Below are positions 21,083-30,913 of a stretch of DNA of 64,000 bases, in pieces. The notes under the pieces were generated by a model, which ran no database searches, was not told the DNA's origin, and worked only from the letters and a program-made list of their open reading frames with translations. The stretch covers positions 39,724-103,723 of the forward strand of contig NZ_RHHS01000030.1 of the NCBI RefSeq assembly GCF_003710935.1, written 5' to 3'. How positions within the stretch are numbered: the first letter of the stretch is position 1; each line of letters starts with the position of its first letter. Origin of the DNA: Brevibacillus gelatini (lineage in GTDB: Bacteria > Bacillota > Bacilli > Brevibacillales > Brevibacillaceae). The translations under genes and the position numbers were made by a program.

Positions 21083-22468
21083 ATGTCTAAGATCCATGCC
21101 GTGGTTCTGGCCGCCGGTCAGGGTACGCGGATGAAATCGAAGCTGTACAAGGTCCTGCACCCTGTTTGCGGGAAGCCAATGGTCCAGCATGTGGTGGATA
21201 CACTTGGCTCCATGCAGGTTGAGGACATCGTTGTCGTCGTAGGTCATGGTGCTGACGCGGTCCGCGCCAAACTGGGCGAGGGCGTCACGTATGCACTGCA
21301 AGAAGAACAATTGGGAACGGCACATGCCGTTTCGCAGGCAGCGCCGTTTTTACAGGATAAAGAAGGTACTACGTTTCTTTTGTACGGAGACGTCCCTCTC
21401 TTGTCTGCACAGACGTTGTCCGCCTTGCTGACCTATCACGAAGAGCAGCAAGCGGCTGCGACTGTACTGACCGCCGTGCTCCCCGATCCGACAGGCTACG
21501 GGCGCATCGTGCGCAACGAGGCGGGCGAAGTATTGCGAATCGTGGAACATAAGGACGCGACCGAAGCGGAACGGGCGGTCCGGGAAATTAACACAGGCAT
21601 ATACTGTTATGACAATCGCAAATTATGGAAAGCTTTGGCGGAAGTGAAAAATGACAACGCGCAAGGCGAATACTATGTCACAGATGTTGTCGGTATTTTG
21701 CGAGAGGCAGGCGAAAAGGTAGTGGCATACGAGGCCGCTGACCCTGACGAGACAATGGGCGTCAATGACCGTGTGCAGCTGTCGGAAGCGGAAGCGTACA
21801 TGCGGAAGCGGATTGCCACCAGACATATGCGCAATGGTGTGACCATCATTGACCCGGCCTCCACGTATATTGAAGCAGATGTGGTCATCGAGCCCGATAC
21901 CATTATCCAGCCGGGAACGATTTTGCGCGGGCGGACAACCATCGGTGCCGATTGCGTGATTGGGCCGCAGGCTGACTTGACAGATGTGCAGGTTGGCTCT
22001 GGCGTTACCATTTCGTATGCGGTCATGGTAGAGGCAAGTGTGGAAGCGGAATCAACCGTCGGGCCATTTGCCTATATTCGTCCGGGAACACAGATCGGTC
22101 GCAAAGCCAAGATCGGAGACTTCGTCGAGCTGAAAAACGCCAAAATCGGCGAAGGCTCAAAAGTACCTCATCTCAGCTATGTAGGTGACGCGGAGATTGG
22201 CGATGGTGTGAATATCGGCTGTGGAACGATCACCGTCAACTACGACGGAGCTGTGAAGCATAAGACGACTGTCCGGGACGGGGCGTTCATCGGCTGCAAC
22301 ACCAATCTGATCGCTCCGGTTACTGTGGGACAAAATGCGTATGTAGCAGCAGGCTCGACCATTAATCAGGATGTACCAGACAATGCGCTTGCGATCGCAC
22401 GCGAGCGTCAAGTGAATAAACCAGATTACGCTAGCAGAATGCCTCGCAAGGGCAAAAAGCAATCATAA
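21083..22468 (+). CDS. glmU: Bifunctional N-acetylglucosamine-1-P uridyltransferase / glucosamine-1-P acetyltransferase
   Basis: Makes UDP-GlcNAc for peptidoglycan. N-terminal nucleotidyltransferase (about 1-228) with [13 protein letters not shown]-terminal left-handed beta-helix (about 250-450) with hexapeptide repeats such as [18 protein letters not shown] and the acetyltransferase loop. ATG 21083 is 6 bases from TGGAGGG; the frame opening at 21056 has no site. Length 461. prs follows after 22 bases. Confidence 0.96.
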   Translation: MSKIHAVVLAAGQGTRMKSKLYKVLHPVCGKPMVQHVVDTLGSMQVEDIVVVVGHGADAVRAKLGEGVTYALQEEQLGTAHAVSQAAPFLQDKEGTTFLLYGDVPLLSAQTLSALLTYHEEQQAAATVLTAVLPDPTGYGRIVRNEAGEVLRIVEHKDATEAERAVREINTGIYCYDNRKLWKALAEVKNDNAQGEYYVTDVVGILREAGEKVVAYEAADPDETMGVNDRVQLSEAEAYMRKRIATRHMRNGVTIIDPASTYIEADVVIEPDTIIQPGTILRGRTTIGADCVIGPQADLTDVQVGSGVTISYAVMVEASVEAESTVGPFAYIRPGTQIGRKAKIGDFVELKNAKIGEGSKVPHLSYVGDAEIGDGVNIGCGTITVNYDGAVKHKTTVRDGAFIGCNTNLIAPVTVGQNAYVAAGSTINQDVPDNALAIARERQVNKPDYASRMPRKGKKQS

Positions 22469-22490
22469 CGGGAGGTTCTAAGAAAAGATC

Positions 22491-23441
22491 ATGGCTAATT
22501 ACCGCGACCCCAAACTGAAGGTATTTACGTGCAACGCAAACCCTGAATTGGCAAAGGAAATCGCCGAACACATCGGTGTGCCGCTCGGTAACGCACAAGC
22601 TGTGCGTTTTAGTGATGGCGAGTGCCAAATTAAATTGAATGAAAGCGTTCGCGGTTGTGACGTATTTGTTATTCAGCCAACGTCTGCTCCCGTTAATGAG
22701 CATTTGATGGAGCTTTTGGTAATGGTCGACGCATTGAAACGCGCTTCCGCAAAGAGCATCAACGTCGTAATTCCTTACTACGGCTACGCACGACAAGATC
22801 GCAAGGCGCGCGCACGCGATCCGATCACAGCCAAACTGGTTGCCAACCTGATTGAAACAGCAGGAGCGCAACGTGTGATTACCATGGACCTGCATGCGAC
22901 GCAAATCCAAGGATTTTTCGATATTCCTGTCGATCATCTGTTGGGTGTGCCGATTTTGGGCAAACACTTCTCCGAAAAAGGCTTGCAGGATATTGTTGTA
23001 GTTTCGCCTGACCACGGCGGTGTTACGCGTGCCCGCAAGCTGGCAGAACGTCTGGAAGCGCCTATTGCCATTATTGACAAGCGCCGTCCTGAACCAAACG
23101 TAGCGGAAGTCATGAACATTGTCGGTAACATCGAAGGCAAGACAGCAATCATCATTGACGACATTATCGATACAGCGGGAACAATCACGCTGGCTGCCAA
23201 TGCACTGGTAGAAGCAGGGGCGCGTGAAGTATACGCATGCTGCACGCATCCGGTCCTGTCCGGTCCAGCGATTGAGCGGATTGCCAACTCGAAGATCAAA
23301 GAGCTGATCGTCACCAACTCCATTCCGCTCACCAAAGAGCAAATGATTGACAAGATCACCGTTCTGTCGGTAGCGCCGATCATTGGCGAAGCGATCATTC
23401 GCGTACACGAGGAACTGTCTGTCAGCAAGCTGTTCGATTAA
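22491..23441 (+). CDS. prs: Ribose-phosphate pyrophosphokinase
   Basis: Makes PRPP from ribose-5-phosphate and ATP for purine, pyrimidine, NAD, His and Trp synthesis. Signature [20 protein letters not shown] with the flexible catalytic loop and PRPP-binding DDIIDTAGT near residue 223. Length 316. Operon with glmU; the next gene, ctc, follows an attenuator-like hairpin. Confidence 0.97.
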   Translation: MANYRDPKLKVFTCNANPELAKEIAEHIGVPLGNAQAVRFSDGECQIKLNESVRGCDVFVIQPTSAPVNEHLMELLVMVDALKRASAKSINVVIPYYGYARQDRKARARDPITAKLVANLIETAGAQRVITMDLHATQIQGFFDIPVDHLLGVPILGKHFSEKGLQDIVVVSPDHGGVTRARKLAERLEAPIAIIDKRRPEPNVAEVMNIVGNIEGKTAIIIDDIIDTAGTITLAANALVEAGAREVYACCTHPVLSGPAIERIANSKIKELIVTNSIPLTKEQMIDKITVLSVAPIIGEAIIRVHEELSVSKLFD

Positions 23442-23448
23442 GCGAGAC

Positions 23449-23531
23449 ATCCCCTGTTTGGGGATTGAAATAAACCTCCTTTGGACAAGCTAGTGAGGAA
23501 ACTTTTACTAGCGGTCCAAGGAGGTTTTTTT
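23449..23531 (+). promoter_or_regulatory. Prs-ctc intergenic hairpins; terminator stem contains the ctc ribosome site
   Basis: A small hairpin ATCCCC-TGTTT-GGGGAT follows the prs stop. Next, AAACCTCCTTTGGAC (23472-23486) pairs with GTCCAAGGAGGTTT (23513-23526), with an inner GCTAGT / ACTAGC stem, and ends in a T run: a good intrinsic terminator. The 3' arm contains AAGGAGG, the ctc ribosome site, and the T run forms the spacer to GTG 23532. The same hairpin could end the prs transcript and hide the ctc start in read-through RNA. Confidence 0.7.
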
Positions 23532-24137
23532 GTGGAAGCGATCCAAGCGCAAGTACGAAAACAGACAACAGGCAATTCTGTGAGGATGCTGCGCCGTAAC
23601 GGCTGGGTGCCTGGCGTTGTGTACGGAAAAGATGTGACCAGTCAGTCGATTCAAATCAACGGACGCGAGCTGGATGCAGCCCTGCGTCACCAGACGACAA
23701 ACAAGCCGTTCCGATTGGTTGTCGATGGGACCACTTATGATGTAATGGTCAACGAATTGCAGCGCCATCCCGTCATGGGCAACATTTTGCACGCCGATTT
23801 CATGAAGATCGATATGAATAAAAAAATACACACGTCAGTGCCTTTGCTCATGACCGGAGATCCTGAGCTTGGGGTAGCGACGCTTGTGCGCCACAACGTA
23901 GAAGTCCAGTGCCTGCCTGGCAACATCCCCGAGTCGTTTACGGTGAATGTCGATGGTTTCAACATCGGGGACGTTGTACTGGCAACGGATCTGGAAGTGC
24001 CGGTGGGCGTCGAGCTTTTGGTTGAGCCCACAGAAGTGCTGATTAGCGTCCTGCCGGTAAAAGCCAAGTCCGAAGAATCTATCGAAGCCGAGCAAGAGGC
24101 CGAGGCTGTAGCGGAAAAAGCATCCGCCGGCGAATAG
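23532..24137 (+). CDS. ctc: 50S ribosomal protein L25 / general stress protein Ctc
   Basis: TL5/Ctc-type L25, which binds 5S rRNA. N-terminal L25 domain (about 1-90) with RKQTTGNSVRMLRRNGWVPG and VYGKDV, then the C-terminal beta domain (about 95-185) and a Glu/Ala-rich tail. GTG 23532 is 8 bases behind AAGGAGG; the longer frame from 23481 lies in the hairpin. 201 residues. No clear SigmaB promoter was seen. Confidence 0.94.
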   Translation: MEAIQAQVRKQTTGNSVRMLRRNGWVPGVVYGKDVTSQSIQINGRELDAALRHQTTNKPFRLVVDGTTYDVMVNELQRHPVMGNILHADFMKIDMNKKIHTSVPLLMTGDPELGVATLVRHNVEVQCLPGNIPESFTVNVDGFNIGDVVLATDLEVPVGVELLVEPTEVLISVLPVKAKSEESIEAEQEAEAVAEKASAGE

Positions 24138-24157
24138 GGAAAAGGCGAATCATGGCG

Positions 24158-24196
24158 AAAGGAACCGGGTATTTTACTGCCGGGTCCTTTTTCTTT
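24158..24196 (+). terminator. Intrinsic terminator after ctc
   Basis: AAAGGAACCGG / CCGGGTCCTTT stem with T-rich tail. Confidence 0.8.
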
Positions 24197-24242
24197 TGTT
24201 CGCGATACCATTCTAGTACAATGGGGGAGAGAGTAGGAGGGA

Positions 24243-24818
24243 ATGAACGTGAAGGTAATCATCGGATTGGGAAATCCAGGAAAAAAATATGAAGATACGA
24301 GACATAATGCCGGCTTTATGGCCATAGATAAGATTAGCGACAAATGGGGCATTCCTGTTTCGCAAAACAAGTTTCGCGCCCTCGTCGGAGAAGGCAGGGT
24401 GGAAGGCGAAAAGGTGCTGCTCGTCAAACCGCAGACGTACATGAATCTCTCCGGGGAATCGGTCGCGGAGGTTTTGAAGTTTTACAAGCTGACTCCCGAT
24501 GATTTGGTGGTGATTTTTGACGACCTCGACCTGCCAACCGGACAGCTGCGCTTGCGGGAAAAAGGCAGTGCAGGCGGTCATAACGGCATCAAGTCGCTGA
24601 TTCAGCATTTGGGCACACAGGAATTCAAGCGAATCAAAGTCGGGATCGGGCGTCCGGAGCCAGGAAGAAGTGTGAGTGACTACGTGCTCCAGTCTTTCCC
24701 TGCTGCGGAAAGAGCCAAGATCCAGGAAGCGGTGGAGCATGCCGCTGATGCGGCGGTCATGTGGACAAGAGAGCCTTTTCTCAAGGTCATGAACCATTTC
24801 AACAGCCTGCAAAAATAA
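24243..24818 (+). CDS. pth: Peptidyl-tRNA hydrolase (SpoVC)
   Basis: Releases peptides from stalled peptidyl-tRNA. N-terminal IIGLGNPGKKYEDTRHNAGF contains the catalytic His, and LLVKPQTYMNLSGESV plus KGSAGGHNGIKSL complete the site. Length 191. ATG 24243 follows GTAGGAGGG; GTG 24249 is possible. Known as spoVC in B. subtilis. Confidence 0.96.
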   Translation: MNVKVIIGLGNPGKKYEDTRHNAGFMAIDKISDKWGIPVSQNKFRALVGEGRVEGEKVLLVKPQTYMNLSGESVAEVLKFYKLTPDDLVVIFDDLDLPTGQLRLREKGSAGGHNGIKSLIQHLGTQEFKRIKVGIGRPEPGRSVSDYVLQSFPAAERAKIQEAVEHAADAAVMWTREPFLKVMNHFNSLQK

Positions 24819-24861
24819 GCGGTGCGCCAAAGCAGCCATGACGGGGCGGCGTTTTGTGCTA

Positions 24862-24891
24862 GTATGATTTTCCACCCGGCCGACCATACTA
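24862..24891 (+). promoter_or_regulatory. Candidate forespore (SigmaF/SigmaG-type) promoter of fin
   Basis: GTATG (24862-24866), an 18-base gap, then CATACTA (24885-24891), which fits the SigmaG consensus (GYATR, 18, CATnnTA). B. subtilis fin is a forespore gene. Confidence 0.6.
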
Positions 24892-24922
24892 ACGATATGA
24901 AAGGTATGGGGGTGGCATATAC

Positions 24923-25153
24923 ATGAGCATACGCTACACGTGTCGCTGCTGCGGCATGAAGATCGCCGAATTTGACGAATCGCAAGTGACAGAAGCGCAG
25001 CTCGGGTTTGATTTCTTGACCCCGGAGGAACGTGCTCTTATAATATCGAGAGAACAAAGTGGAGATACGGTCGTCAGCATCACGTGCGATTACTGCCGTG
25101 AAGCGCTGATTCAGCATCCAGAGCTTTCGCTAGTTGGAAACCCACTTCAATAA
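24923..25153 (+). CDS. fin: Anti-SigmaF factor Fin (YabK)
   Basis: 76-residue zinc-ribbon-like protein that inactivates SigmaF to help the switch to SigmaG in the forespore. CxxC pairs CRCC and CDYC and the central GFDFLTPEERALII motif are conserved. It lies between pth and mfd as in B. subtilis. Gin, an inhibitor acting on SigmaG, is also in this window. Confidence 0.93.
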   Translation: MSIRYTCRCCGMKIAEFDESQVTEAQLGFDFLTPEERALIISREQSGDTVVSITCDYCREALIQHPELSLVGNPLQ

Positions 25154-25191
25154 AAATGAGTGGATACTCGTTGGGAAGGCATGCACTGACA

Positions 25192-25223
25192 AGGCCTTAG
25201 CTTGGGGAGCTAAGGCTTCTTTT
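25192..25223 (+). terminator. Intrinsic terminator after fin
   Basis: GCCTTAGCT / AGCTAAGGC hairpin followed by TTCTTTT. Confidence 0.85.
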
Positions 25224-25307
25224 CGCATGGTCGACCTGCGGCAGAAATCACAAGTCCAGTCAGGCTCTGGCTGCAGATGACAGAAGAATTAGAGAGGGGA
25301 TTAGTGA

Positions 25308-28300
25308 ATGCAAGTCATCATTAACCCGATGAAACAAGACTCGAACGTCGGGACAATTGTGGCTGGTTTGGAGAAAGGCCTGCATGAGCAGCTTGTCTCC
25401 GGTCTGGCAGGTTCGGCCCGGCAGGCACTGATGGTGGCGCTACAGCAAATGACCGGGCGTCCGGTCTGTGTCGTCACGCATAACATGTACCAGGCGCAAA
25501 AAGTATACGAGGACCTGAGTGAGCTGGTTCCCTCCGATCAAGTGCTGCTTTATCCCGGAAACGAGCTGATCGGCTCTGAGCTTGCCATCGCCAGTCCGGA
25601 GATGCTGGCCCAGCGCATTCACGTATTCAACCGTCTGGCCCAAGGCTTTACGGGTTTTTTGGTTGCGCCTTTTGCGGGGCTGCGCCGTCTGGTCGTTCCG
25701 CCACAGGTGTGGAAGGAAGCGCAGATTGAGCTGTCGGTCGGTGACGAGCTGGATGTTGAATCGTTTTTGTCCCGTTGCATTGAGCTGGGCTACGAGCGCG
25801 TCGACATGGTCGAGCGAAAAGGCGAGATGAGCGTTCGCGGTGGAATTATCGACTTGTACCCGATCGACTCGGAGTGGCCTGTGCGCATTGAGCTGTTCGA
25901 TGTGGAAATTGACTCGATCCGGACGTTTGACATGCTGTCCCAGCGCTCGCTGGAATCGGTCCAGTCTTACCTTTTAGGCCCGGCAAAAGAAATGATTGCG
26001 TCTACACAATTGCTGATGGAATCGGCTGTCCGCTTGGAGCAAAAGCTCGGTGAAACCGTTGCCAAGCTGAAAGATGGCGCAGCCAAGGAAAAAGTGGTGG
26101 AGCGCATCGGCACCGATATTGAACGGATGAAAGAAGGGCAGCGCTTTTCCCAGTTGTACTCGTACATTTCCGTGATTTACCCGTCGCAGGACACGCTGTT
26201 GTCTTACATGCCGCCCGAGACTTTCCTGATTATGGATGAGCCATCGCGCGTTCTGGATACGGCTGCCCAGCTGCAAAAAGAAGAAGCCGAGTGGCTGACC
26301 GGACGCATCGCCCAGGGAGAGTACATGGCTAACCTCAATCTGTCCCGCACGTATGAAGACATCGTCTCCCAGAAAAAGCGGCAGATTGTCCACCTGTCTT
26401 TGTTCCTCCGGCAGTCTCCGAAAACCCAGCCGCAAAACATCGTCAACCTGAACTGTCGCACCATGCAGAACTTCCATGGACAGATGAACGTGCTGAAAAC
26501 AGAACTGGCCCGCTGGAAAAAGTCCCAGGATCAGATTGTGTTCGTCGCCGCCGATCTGGAGCGCGCAAAGCGTCTGGAACGCGTCCTGCACGATTACGAG
26601 ATGGAAGCGGATGTGTTGACAGAAGCGGTCGAGGTAGTGCCGCCGGGACGGCCGACGATCATCCTGGGGAACCTCCAGACAGGCTTTGAGCTGCCGCTAA
26701 ACAAGCTGGCTGTTATTACGGAGGGCGAAGTATTTACCGCCAAGCAGCGCAAGGCGCGCAAAGTTCAGCAGACGATGAACAACGCGGAGCGGATTAAAAA
26801 CTATCTGGAGCTAAAACCCGGCGATTACGTGGTGCATGTGAATCACGGGATTGGAAAATACCTTGGAATTGAAACCAAAGAAATACTCGGAATTCATAAA
26901 GATTACCTGCACATTCAATATGCAGGCGGAGACAGCCTGTTTGTTCCGATTGACCAGATTGACCATGTGCAAAAATACGTGGCGAGCGAGGAAGCCCAGC
27001 CGAAAATCTACAGCCTGGGCGGCAGCGAATGGAAGCGGGTCAAAAACAAAGTCCAGTCCTCCGTCAAGGACATTGCCGAAGACTTAATCAAGCTGTACGC
27101 TGCACGTGAAGCAGCGGTGGGGCACGCCTTTTCTCCCGATACGTCCGAGCAGCGGGAATTTGAAGCGATGTTCCCGTACCAGGAGACTCCGGACCAGCTG
27201 CGGGCGATTGCAGAAGTCAAGGCGGATATGGAACGCAAACGCCCGATGGATCGTCTAGTATGTGGGGACGTAGGCTACGGGAAAACCGAGGTCGCGATCC
27301 GCGCAGCGTTCAAGGCCGTCATGGATGGCAAGCAGGTGGCGGTACTGGTGCCGACGACGATTTTGGCCCAGCAGCATTACGAGACGTTCCGCGAGCGTTT
27401 TGCCGATTATCCGATTCGCGTGGAGGTGCTGAGCCGTTTCCGCACGCGCAAGGAACAGAACGCCACGCTAAAAGGATTGAAGGAAGGCACGGTCGATGTC
27501 GTCATCGGGACGCACCGCCTGCTCTCCAAAGACTTGATGTTCCGTGAACTGGGACTGCTCATCGTCGACGAGGAGCAGCGCTTCGGTGTGAGCCACAAGG
27601 AAAAGCTGAAGCAAATGAAGACAAACGTCGACGTCATTACGCTGACAGCGACGCCGATCCCGCGTACGTTGCACATGTCGATGATCGGGGTGCGCGATCT
27701 GTCTGTCATCGAGACGCCGCCGGAAAACCGCTTCCCGGTACAAACATACGTGATGGAATACAGCCCTGCGCTCGTGCGCGAAGCAATCGAACGCGAGCTG
27801 GCGCGCGACGGCCAGGTATTTTTCCTCTACAACCAGGTACAAGGCATTGAGCAGATGGCGGAGCAAATTTCCATGCTCGTCCCCGATGCGCGGATTGCGG
27901 TTGCGCACGGACAGATGAACGAAAGCGAGCTGGAGGGCGTCATTCTCGATTTTCTGGAAGGCAACTTTGATGTGCTGGTCAGCACGACGATCATCGAGAC
28001 AGGGGTCGACATCCCGAACGTCAACACGCTCATCATTTACAACGCCGACAAAATGGGCTTGTCCCAGCTGTATCAGCTGCGTGGACGGGTTGGCCGTTCA
28101 AACCGGATCGCCTACGCCTACTTCACGTATCAGCGGGACAAGGTGCTGACAGAGGTTGCGGAAAAACGTCTGCAGGCCATCAAGGAGTTTACTGAGCTTG
28201 GCTCCGGCTTCAAGATCGCCATGCGCGACCTGTCCATTCGCGGCGCCGGGAACCTGCTGGGCGCGGAGCAGCACGGGTTTATCAATACGGTCGGGTTTGA

Positions 28301-28856
28301 CCTGTACAGCCAGATGCTCAAGGAAGCGATTGACGAGCTGAAAGGCGAGGTCAAGCAGGAAGCTGTGACACCTGTGGAAATCAGCCTGCAGCTCGATGCG
28401 TACATTCCTTCCATGTACATTACCGACAGCCGGCAAAAAATCGAGATGTACAAAAAGTTCGTGGCGGTTTCCACGCTGGATGATGTCAACGATCTGGCAG
28501 AGGAATTGCTTGACCGTTTTGGCCCTGTTCCCAAGCCGGTTGAAAATCTGCTGACCATTTCCCGTTTGCGGGTCTACGCCCTCAAGCACCACATCACCGA
28601 GATCAGTCAAAAAAATCCGGACGAAATCAAGCTGGTTTTGCATCCTAGCCAAAACAACAACATTGACGGCGGCGCTCTGTTCGCGATTGCCAGCAACTGG
28701 AGCCGCAGGCTGGGACTCTCAGGTGGACAACAGATCGTCATTACTGTTAAAGTAAAAGGGTTGAGAGAAGACGAGGGCGTACAGTTGGTTGAAAAACTGC
28801 TGCGCCAATTTCACCAGGTGCGTAAAGACACTGGTACGGAAAGCCCTGTGTCCTGA
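25308..28856 (+). CDS. mfd: Transcription-repair coupling factor Mfd
   Basis: DNA translocase that removes RNA polymerase stalled at lesions and recruits UvrA. The N-terminal UvrB-like domains (about 1-350) are followed by the RNA-polymerase-interacting domain (about 490-560; GDYVVHVNHGIGKYLGIE). The RecG-like helicase core has Walker A GDVGYGKTEVA near residue 653, DEEQRFG as motif II and QLRGRVGRSNR, then the C-terminal TRCF domain. 1182 residues, full length. Confidence 0.97.
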   Translation: MQVIINPMKQDSNVGTIVAGLEKGLHEQLVSGLAGSARQALMVALQQMTGRPVCVVTHNMYQAQKVYEDLSELVPSDQVLLYPGNELIGSELAIASPEMLAQRIHVFNRLAQGFTGFLVAPFAGLRRLVVPPQVWKEAQIELSVGDELDVESFLSRCIELGYERVDMVERKGEMSVRGGIIDLYPIDSEWPVRIELFDVEIDSIRTFDMLSQRSLESVQSYLLGPAKEMIASTQLLMESAVRLEQKLGETVAKLKDGAAKEKVVERIGTDIERMKEGQRFSQLYSYISVIYPSQDTLLSYMPPETFLIMDEPSRVLDTAAQLQKEEAEWLTGRIAQGEYMANLNLSRTYEDIVSQKKRQIVHLSLFLRQSPKTQPQNIVNLNCRTMQNFHGQMNVLKTELARWKKSQDQIVFVAADLERAKRLERVLHDYEMEADVLTEAVEVVPPGRPTIILGNLQTGFELPLNKLAVITEGEVFTAKQRKARKVQQTMNNAERIKNYLELKPGDYVVHVNHGIGKYLGIETKEILGIHKDYLHIQYAGGDSLFVPIDQIDHVQKYVASEEAQPKIYSLGGSEWKRVKNKVQSSVKDIAEDLIKLYAAREAAVGHAFSPDTSEQREFEAMFPYQETPDQLRAIAEVKADMERKRPMDRLVCGDVGYGKTEVAIRAAFKAVMDGKQVAVLVPTTILAQQHYETFRERFADYPIRVEVLSRFRTRKEQNATLKGLKEGTVDVVIGTHRLLSKDLMFRELGLLIVDEEQRFGVSHKEKLKQMKTNVDVITLTATPIPRTLHMSMIGVRDLSVIETPPENRFPVQTYVMEYSPALVREAIERELARDGQVFFLYNQVQGIEQMAEQISMLVPDARIAVAHGQMNESELEGVILDFLEGNFDVLVSTTIIETGVDIPNVNTLIIYNADKMGLSQLYQLRGRVGRSNRIAYAYFTYQRDKVLTEVAEKRLQAIKEFTELGSGFKIAMRDLSIRGAGNLLGAEQHGFINTVGFDLYSQMLKEAIDELKGEVKQEAVTPVEISLQLDAYIPSMYITDSRQKIEMYKKFVAVSTLDDVNDLAEELLDRFGPVPKPVENLLTISRLRVYALKHHITEISQKNPDEIKLVLHPSQNNNIDGGALFAIASNWSRRLGLSGGQQIVITVKVKGLREDEGVQLVEKLLRQFHQVRKDTGTESPVS

Positions 28857-28892
28857 TGGACAGGGGGATAGCCGGGAAGGGAGATTCCTACA

Positions 28893-29969
28893 ATGAAACG
28901 TTCTGTAGCGATTTTATCTTCTGCAGTTCTGGTCGTGGCGCTCATGACAGGCTGCGGCAAGGCAGAAGAAAATGCGCAACCAAACCAAAATCAGGCCAGT
29001 CAGACAGAAGGAAATAAACAAGGCAATCAGACTGCTGATGCCAACGATCCGCTCACGCAGTTTCCCAAGCTGACCCTGCCATATGCAGGCGATGCGAAGG
29101 CTGCTTACGTGGAGTATCAGGGCGGCACAGTGACAGGTCAGGAGTTCGAGGAGTTCCTGCGCGTCATCAACTTCATGAATCCGCAGCAAGGTACCATGAT
29201 CGAGGCTGCTGACAACGAAGCACTGAAAGCTTTTGCTCGCGAGTATACGGCAACGAAAATTTTGGCGAGCCGTTCCGATGACGCGATGAAAAAGGAAGCA
29301 AAGGACCTGGCGAATAAGACCTTTGACAAAATCAAAGGTCAGTACATCAACTTCCTGGGCAATGACGAAGCCAAGTTCAACAAGCTGATGGAAGGTCACG
29401 GCGTAACCAAGGAAATGGTTATCAACCAGATGACGCTCATCAACGAATCGATCACGGTGCTGAAAAAGAACATCAGTGACGATACACTGAAACAGAAGTA
29501 TGACCAAATGGACAAAGGGTCCCGTACCATCGCGTCGGTACGCCACATCCTGATTTCCACCGAGCAGCGCAAGCCGGAGGAAGCGCTGAAAATCGCCAAC
29601 GACCTCGAAGCCCGTCTGAAAAAGGGTGAGGACTTCGCAAAGCTGGCGAAAGAGTTTACCGACGACCCAGGCAGCAAGGAAACCGGCGGCCTGTACGAAA
29701 ATGCCGACGTAAGCCAATGGGTGCCTGAGTTCAAGGATGCCGCGCTGAATCAAAAAGTCGGGGAAGTGGGCCCTCCGGTCAAAACAAGCTTTGGCTATCA
29801 CATCATCAAGGTTGAAAACCGCAAGGAAAAAACCTTCGATGAAATGAAGGAAGAGCTCCGTGCAAACGCACTGGAGGCTGGCTACGATGACTTCGGCAAA
29901 AACGAGCTGGACAAGCTGATCGTGAAGTACAACCTGCCGCAGTCCAAAAACGAGGCAGAGAAAAAGTAA
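28893..29969 (+). CDS. Parvulin-type foldase lipoprotein (PrsA/SurA-like)
   Basis: Membrane-anchored peptidyl-prolyl isomerase for extracytoplasmic protein folding. Lipobox LMTGC at residues 18-22, an Asn/Gln-rich linker, an N-terminal SurA-like helical chaperone part (about 65-205), and a rotamase (parvulin) domain from about 215 to 310 containing VRHILISTE, ETGGLYE and FGYHIIKVE. Length 358. It follows mfd after 36 bases and is not at this locus in B. subtilis, where prsA lies elsewhere. Confidence 0.92.
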   Translation: MKRSVAILSSAVLVVALMTGCGKAEENAQPNQNQASQTEGNKQGNQTADANDPLTQFPKLTLPYAGDAKAAYVEYQGGTVTGQEFEEFLRVINFMNPQQGTMIEAADNEALKAFAREYTATKILASRSDDAMKKEAKDLANKTFDKIKGQYINFLGNDEAKFNKLMEGHGVTKEMVINQMTLINESITVLKKNISDDTLKQKYDQMDKGSRTIASVRHILISTEQRKPEEALKIANDLEARLKKGEDFAKLAKEFTDDPGSKETGGLYENADVSQWVPEFKDAALNQKVGEVGPPVKTSFGYHIIKVENRKEKTFDEMKEELRANALEAGYDDFGKNELDKLIVKYNLPQSKNEAEKK

Positions 29970-29984
29970 ATAACGTATGAAGCG

Positions 29985-30014
29985 AAAACAGGGAACCCAT
30001 CTCCCTGTTTTTTC
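29985..30014 (+). terminator. Intrinsic terminator after the foldase gene
   Basis: AAAACAGGGA / TCCCTGTTTT stem, T run. Confidence 0.9.
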
Positions 30015-30207
30015 GTTTTCTCGCATATTCTTGAAACAAGGGCAAATACTATAACCACTCGCTACCACCCGGGGGAGAGTAACCAAAGCAACTGGTAAAA
30101 ATTGATACAAGCGCTCATAGTTAAAATTAGAATTTGAGGAAAAAATACAAGTAACCAACCACCATCTATTCACTACCCACTTCTCAGGGAAAGCGAGGCA
30201 ACATGAC

Positions 30208-30750
30208 ATGAAAGCAACTGGTATCGTTCGTCGAATTGACGACCTCGGTCGGGTCGTGATTCCTAAGGAGATTCGTCGTACACTGCGCATTCGTGAAGGC
30301 GACCCGCTTGAGATCTTTGTGGATCGTGACGGAGAAGTAATTCTCAAGAAGTATTCACCGATAGGAGAACTGGGTGATTTTGCAAAAGAATACGCCGACT
30401 CCCTGTATGAGAGCCTGAATCATACGGTATTGATCTCAGACCGGGACAGCATCATTGCCGTAGCTGGAGCATCGAAGAAGGAGTACCTGGAAAAACCGAT
30501 TGGCAGCATTGTGGAAAAATGTCTGGAGGAGCGCAAGACACGACTGGAGAAAAACACCGGCTCCTATGAGATTTGCCGCGATATGAGCGAGACATACGGT
30601 TCGTTCGTCGTCGCTCCGATTGTAGCCGGAGGAGACCCGATCGGTTCCGTGATTCTCCTGAACAAAAACGAATCGACCAAGATGAGTGATTTGGAGATGA
30701 AAATGTCGGAGACCGCAGCAGGTTTTCTGGCGAAGCAAATGGAACAGTAG
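30208..30750 (+). CDS. spoVT: Stage V sporulation regulator SpoVT
   Basis: AbrB-type swapped-hairpin DNA-binding domain (residues 1-50; GIVRRIDDLGRVVIPKEIRR) plus a C-terminal GAF-like domain (about 56-178). In B. subtilis it tunes SigmaG-dependent forespore genes. 180 residues. The upstream gap (30015-30207) is A+T-rich, but I could not place a confident forespore promoter. Confidence 0.96.
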   Translation: MKATGIVRRIDDLGRVVIPKEIRRTLRIREGDPLEIFVDRDGEVILKKYSPIGELGDFAKEYADSLYESLNHTVLISDRDSIIAVAGASKKEYLEKPIGSIVEKCLEERKTRLEKNTGSYEICRDMSETYGSFVVAPIVAGGDPIGSVILLNKNESTKMSDLEMKMSETAAGFLAKQMEQ

Positions 30751-30762
30751 CAAGCGTGCGTG

Positions 30763-30797
30763 AAACAGCCTCGGAAAAAATCGGGGCTGTTTTTTTC
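30763..30797 (+). terminator. Intrinsic terminator after spoVT
   Basis: AAACAGCCTCG / CGGGGCTGTTT stem, T run. Confidence 0.85.
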
Positions 30798-30913
30798 TGC
30801 CGACAATCCAGCACAGCCTTTTGCGAGCAATGCTTTTTTCGCTTTTTTTCTCGCCGATTTGCTTGTGGTATAATGGACGAAGTTTCTGGTTGGAGAGGAG
30901 AAAATTCACGCAC

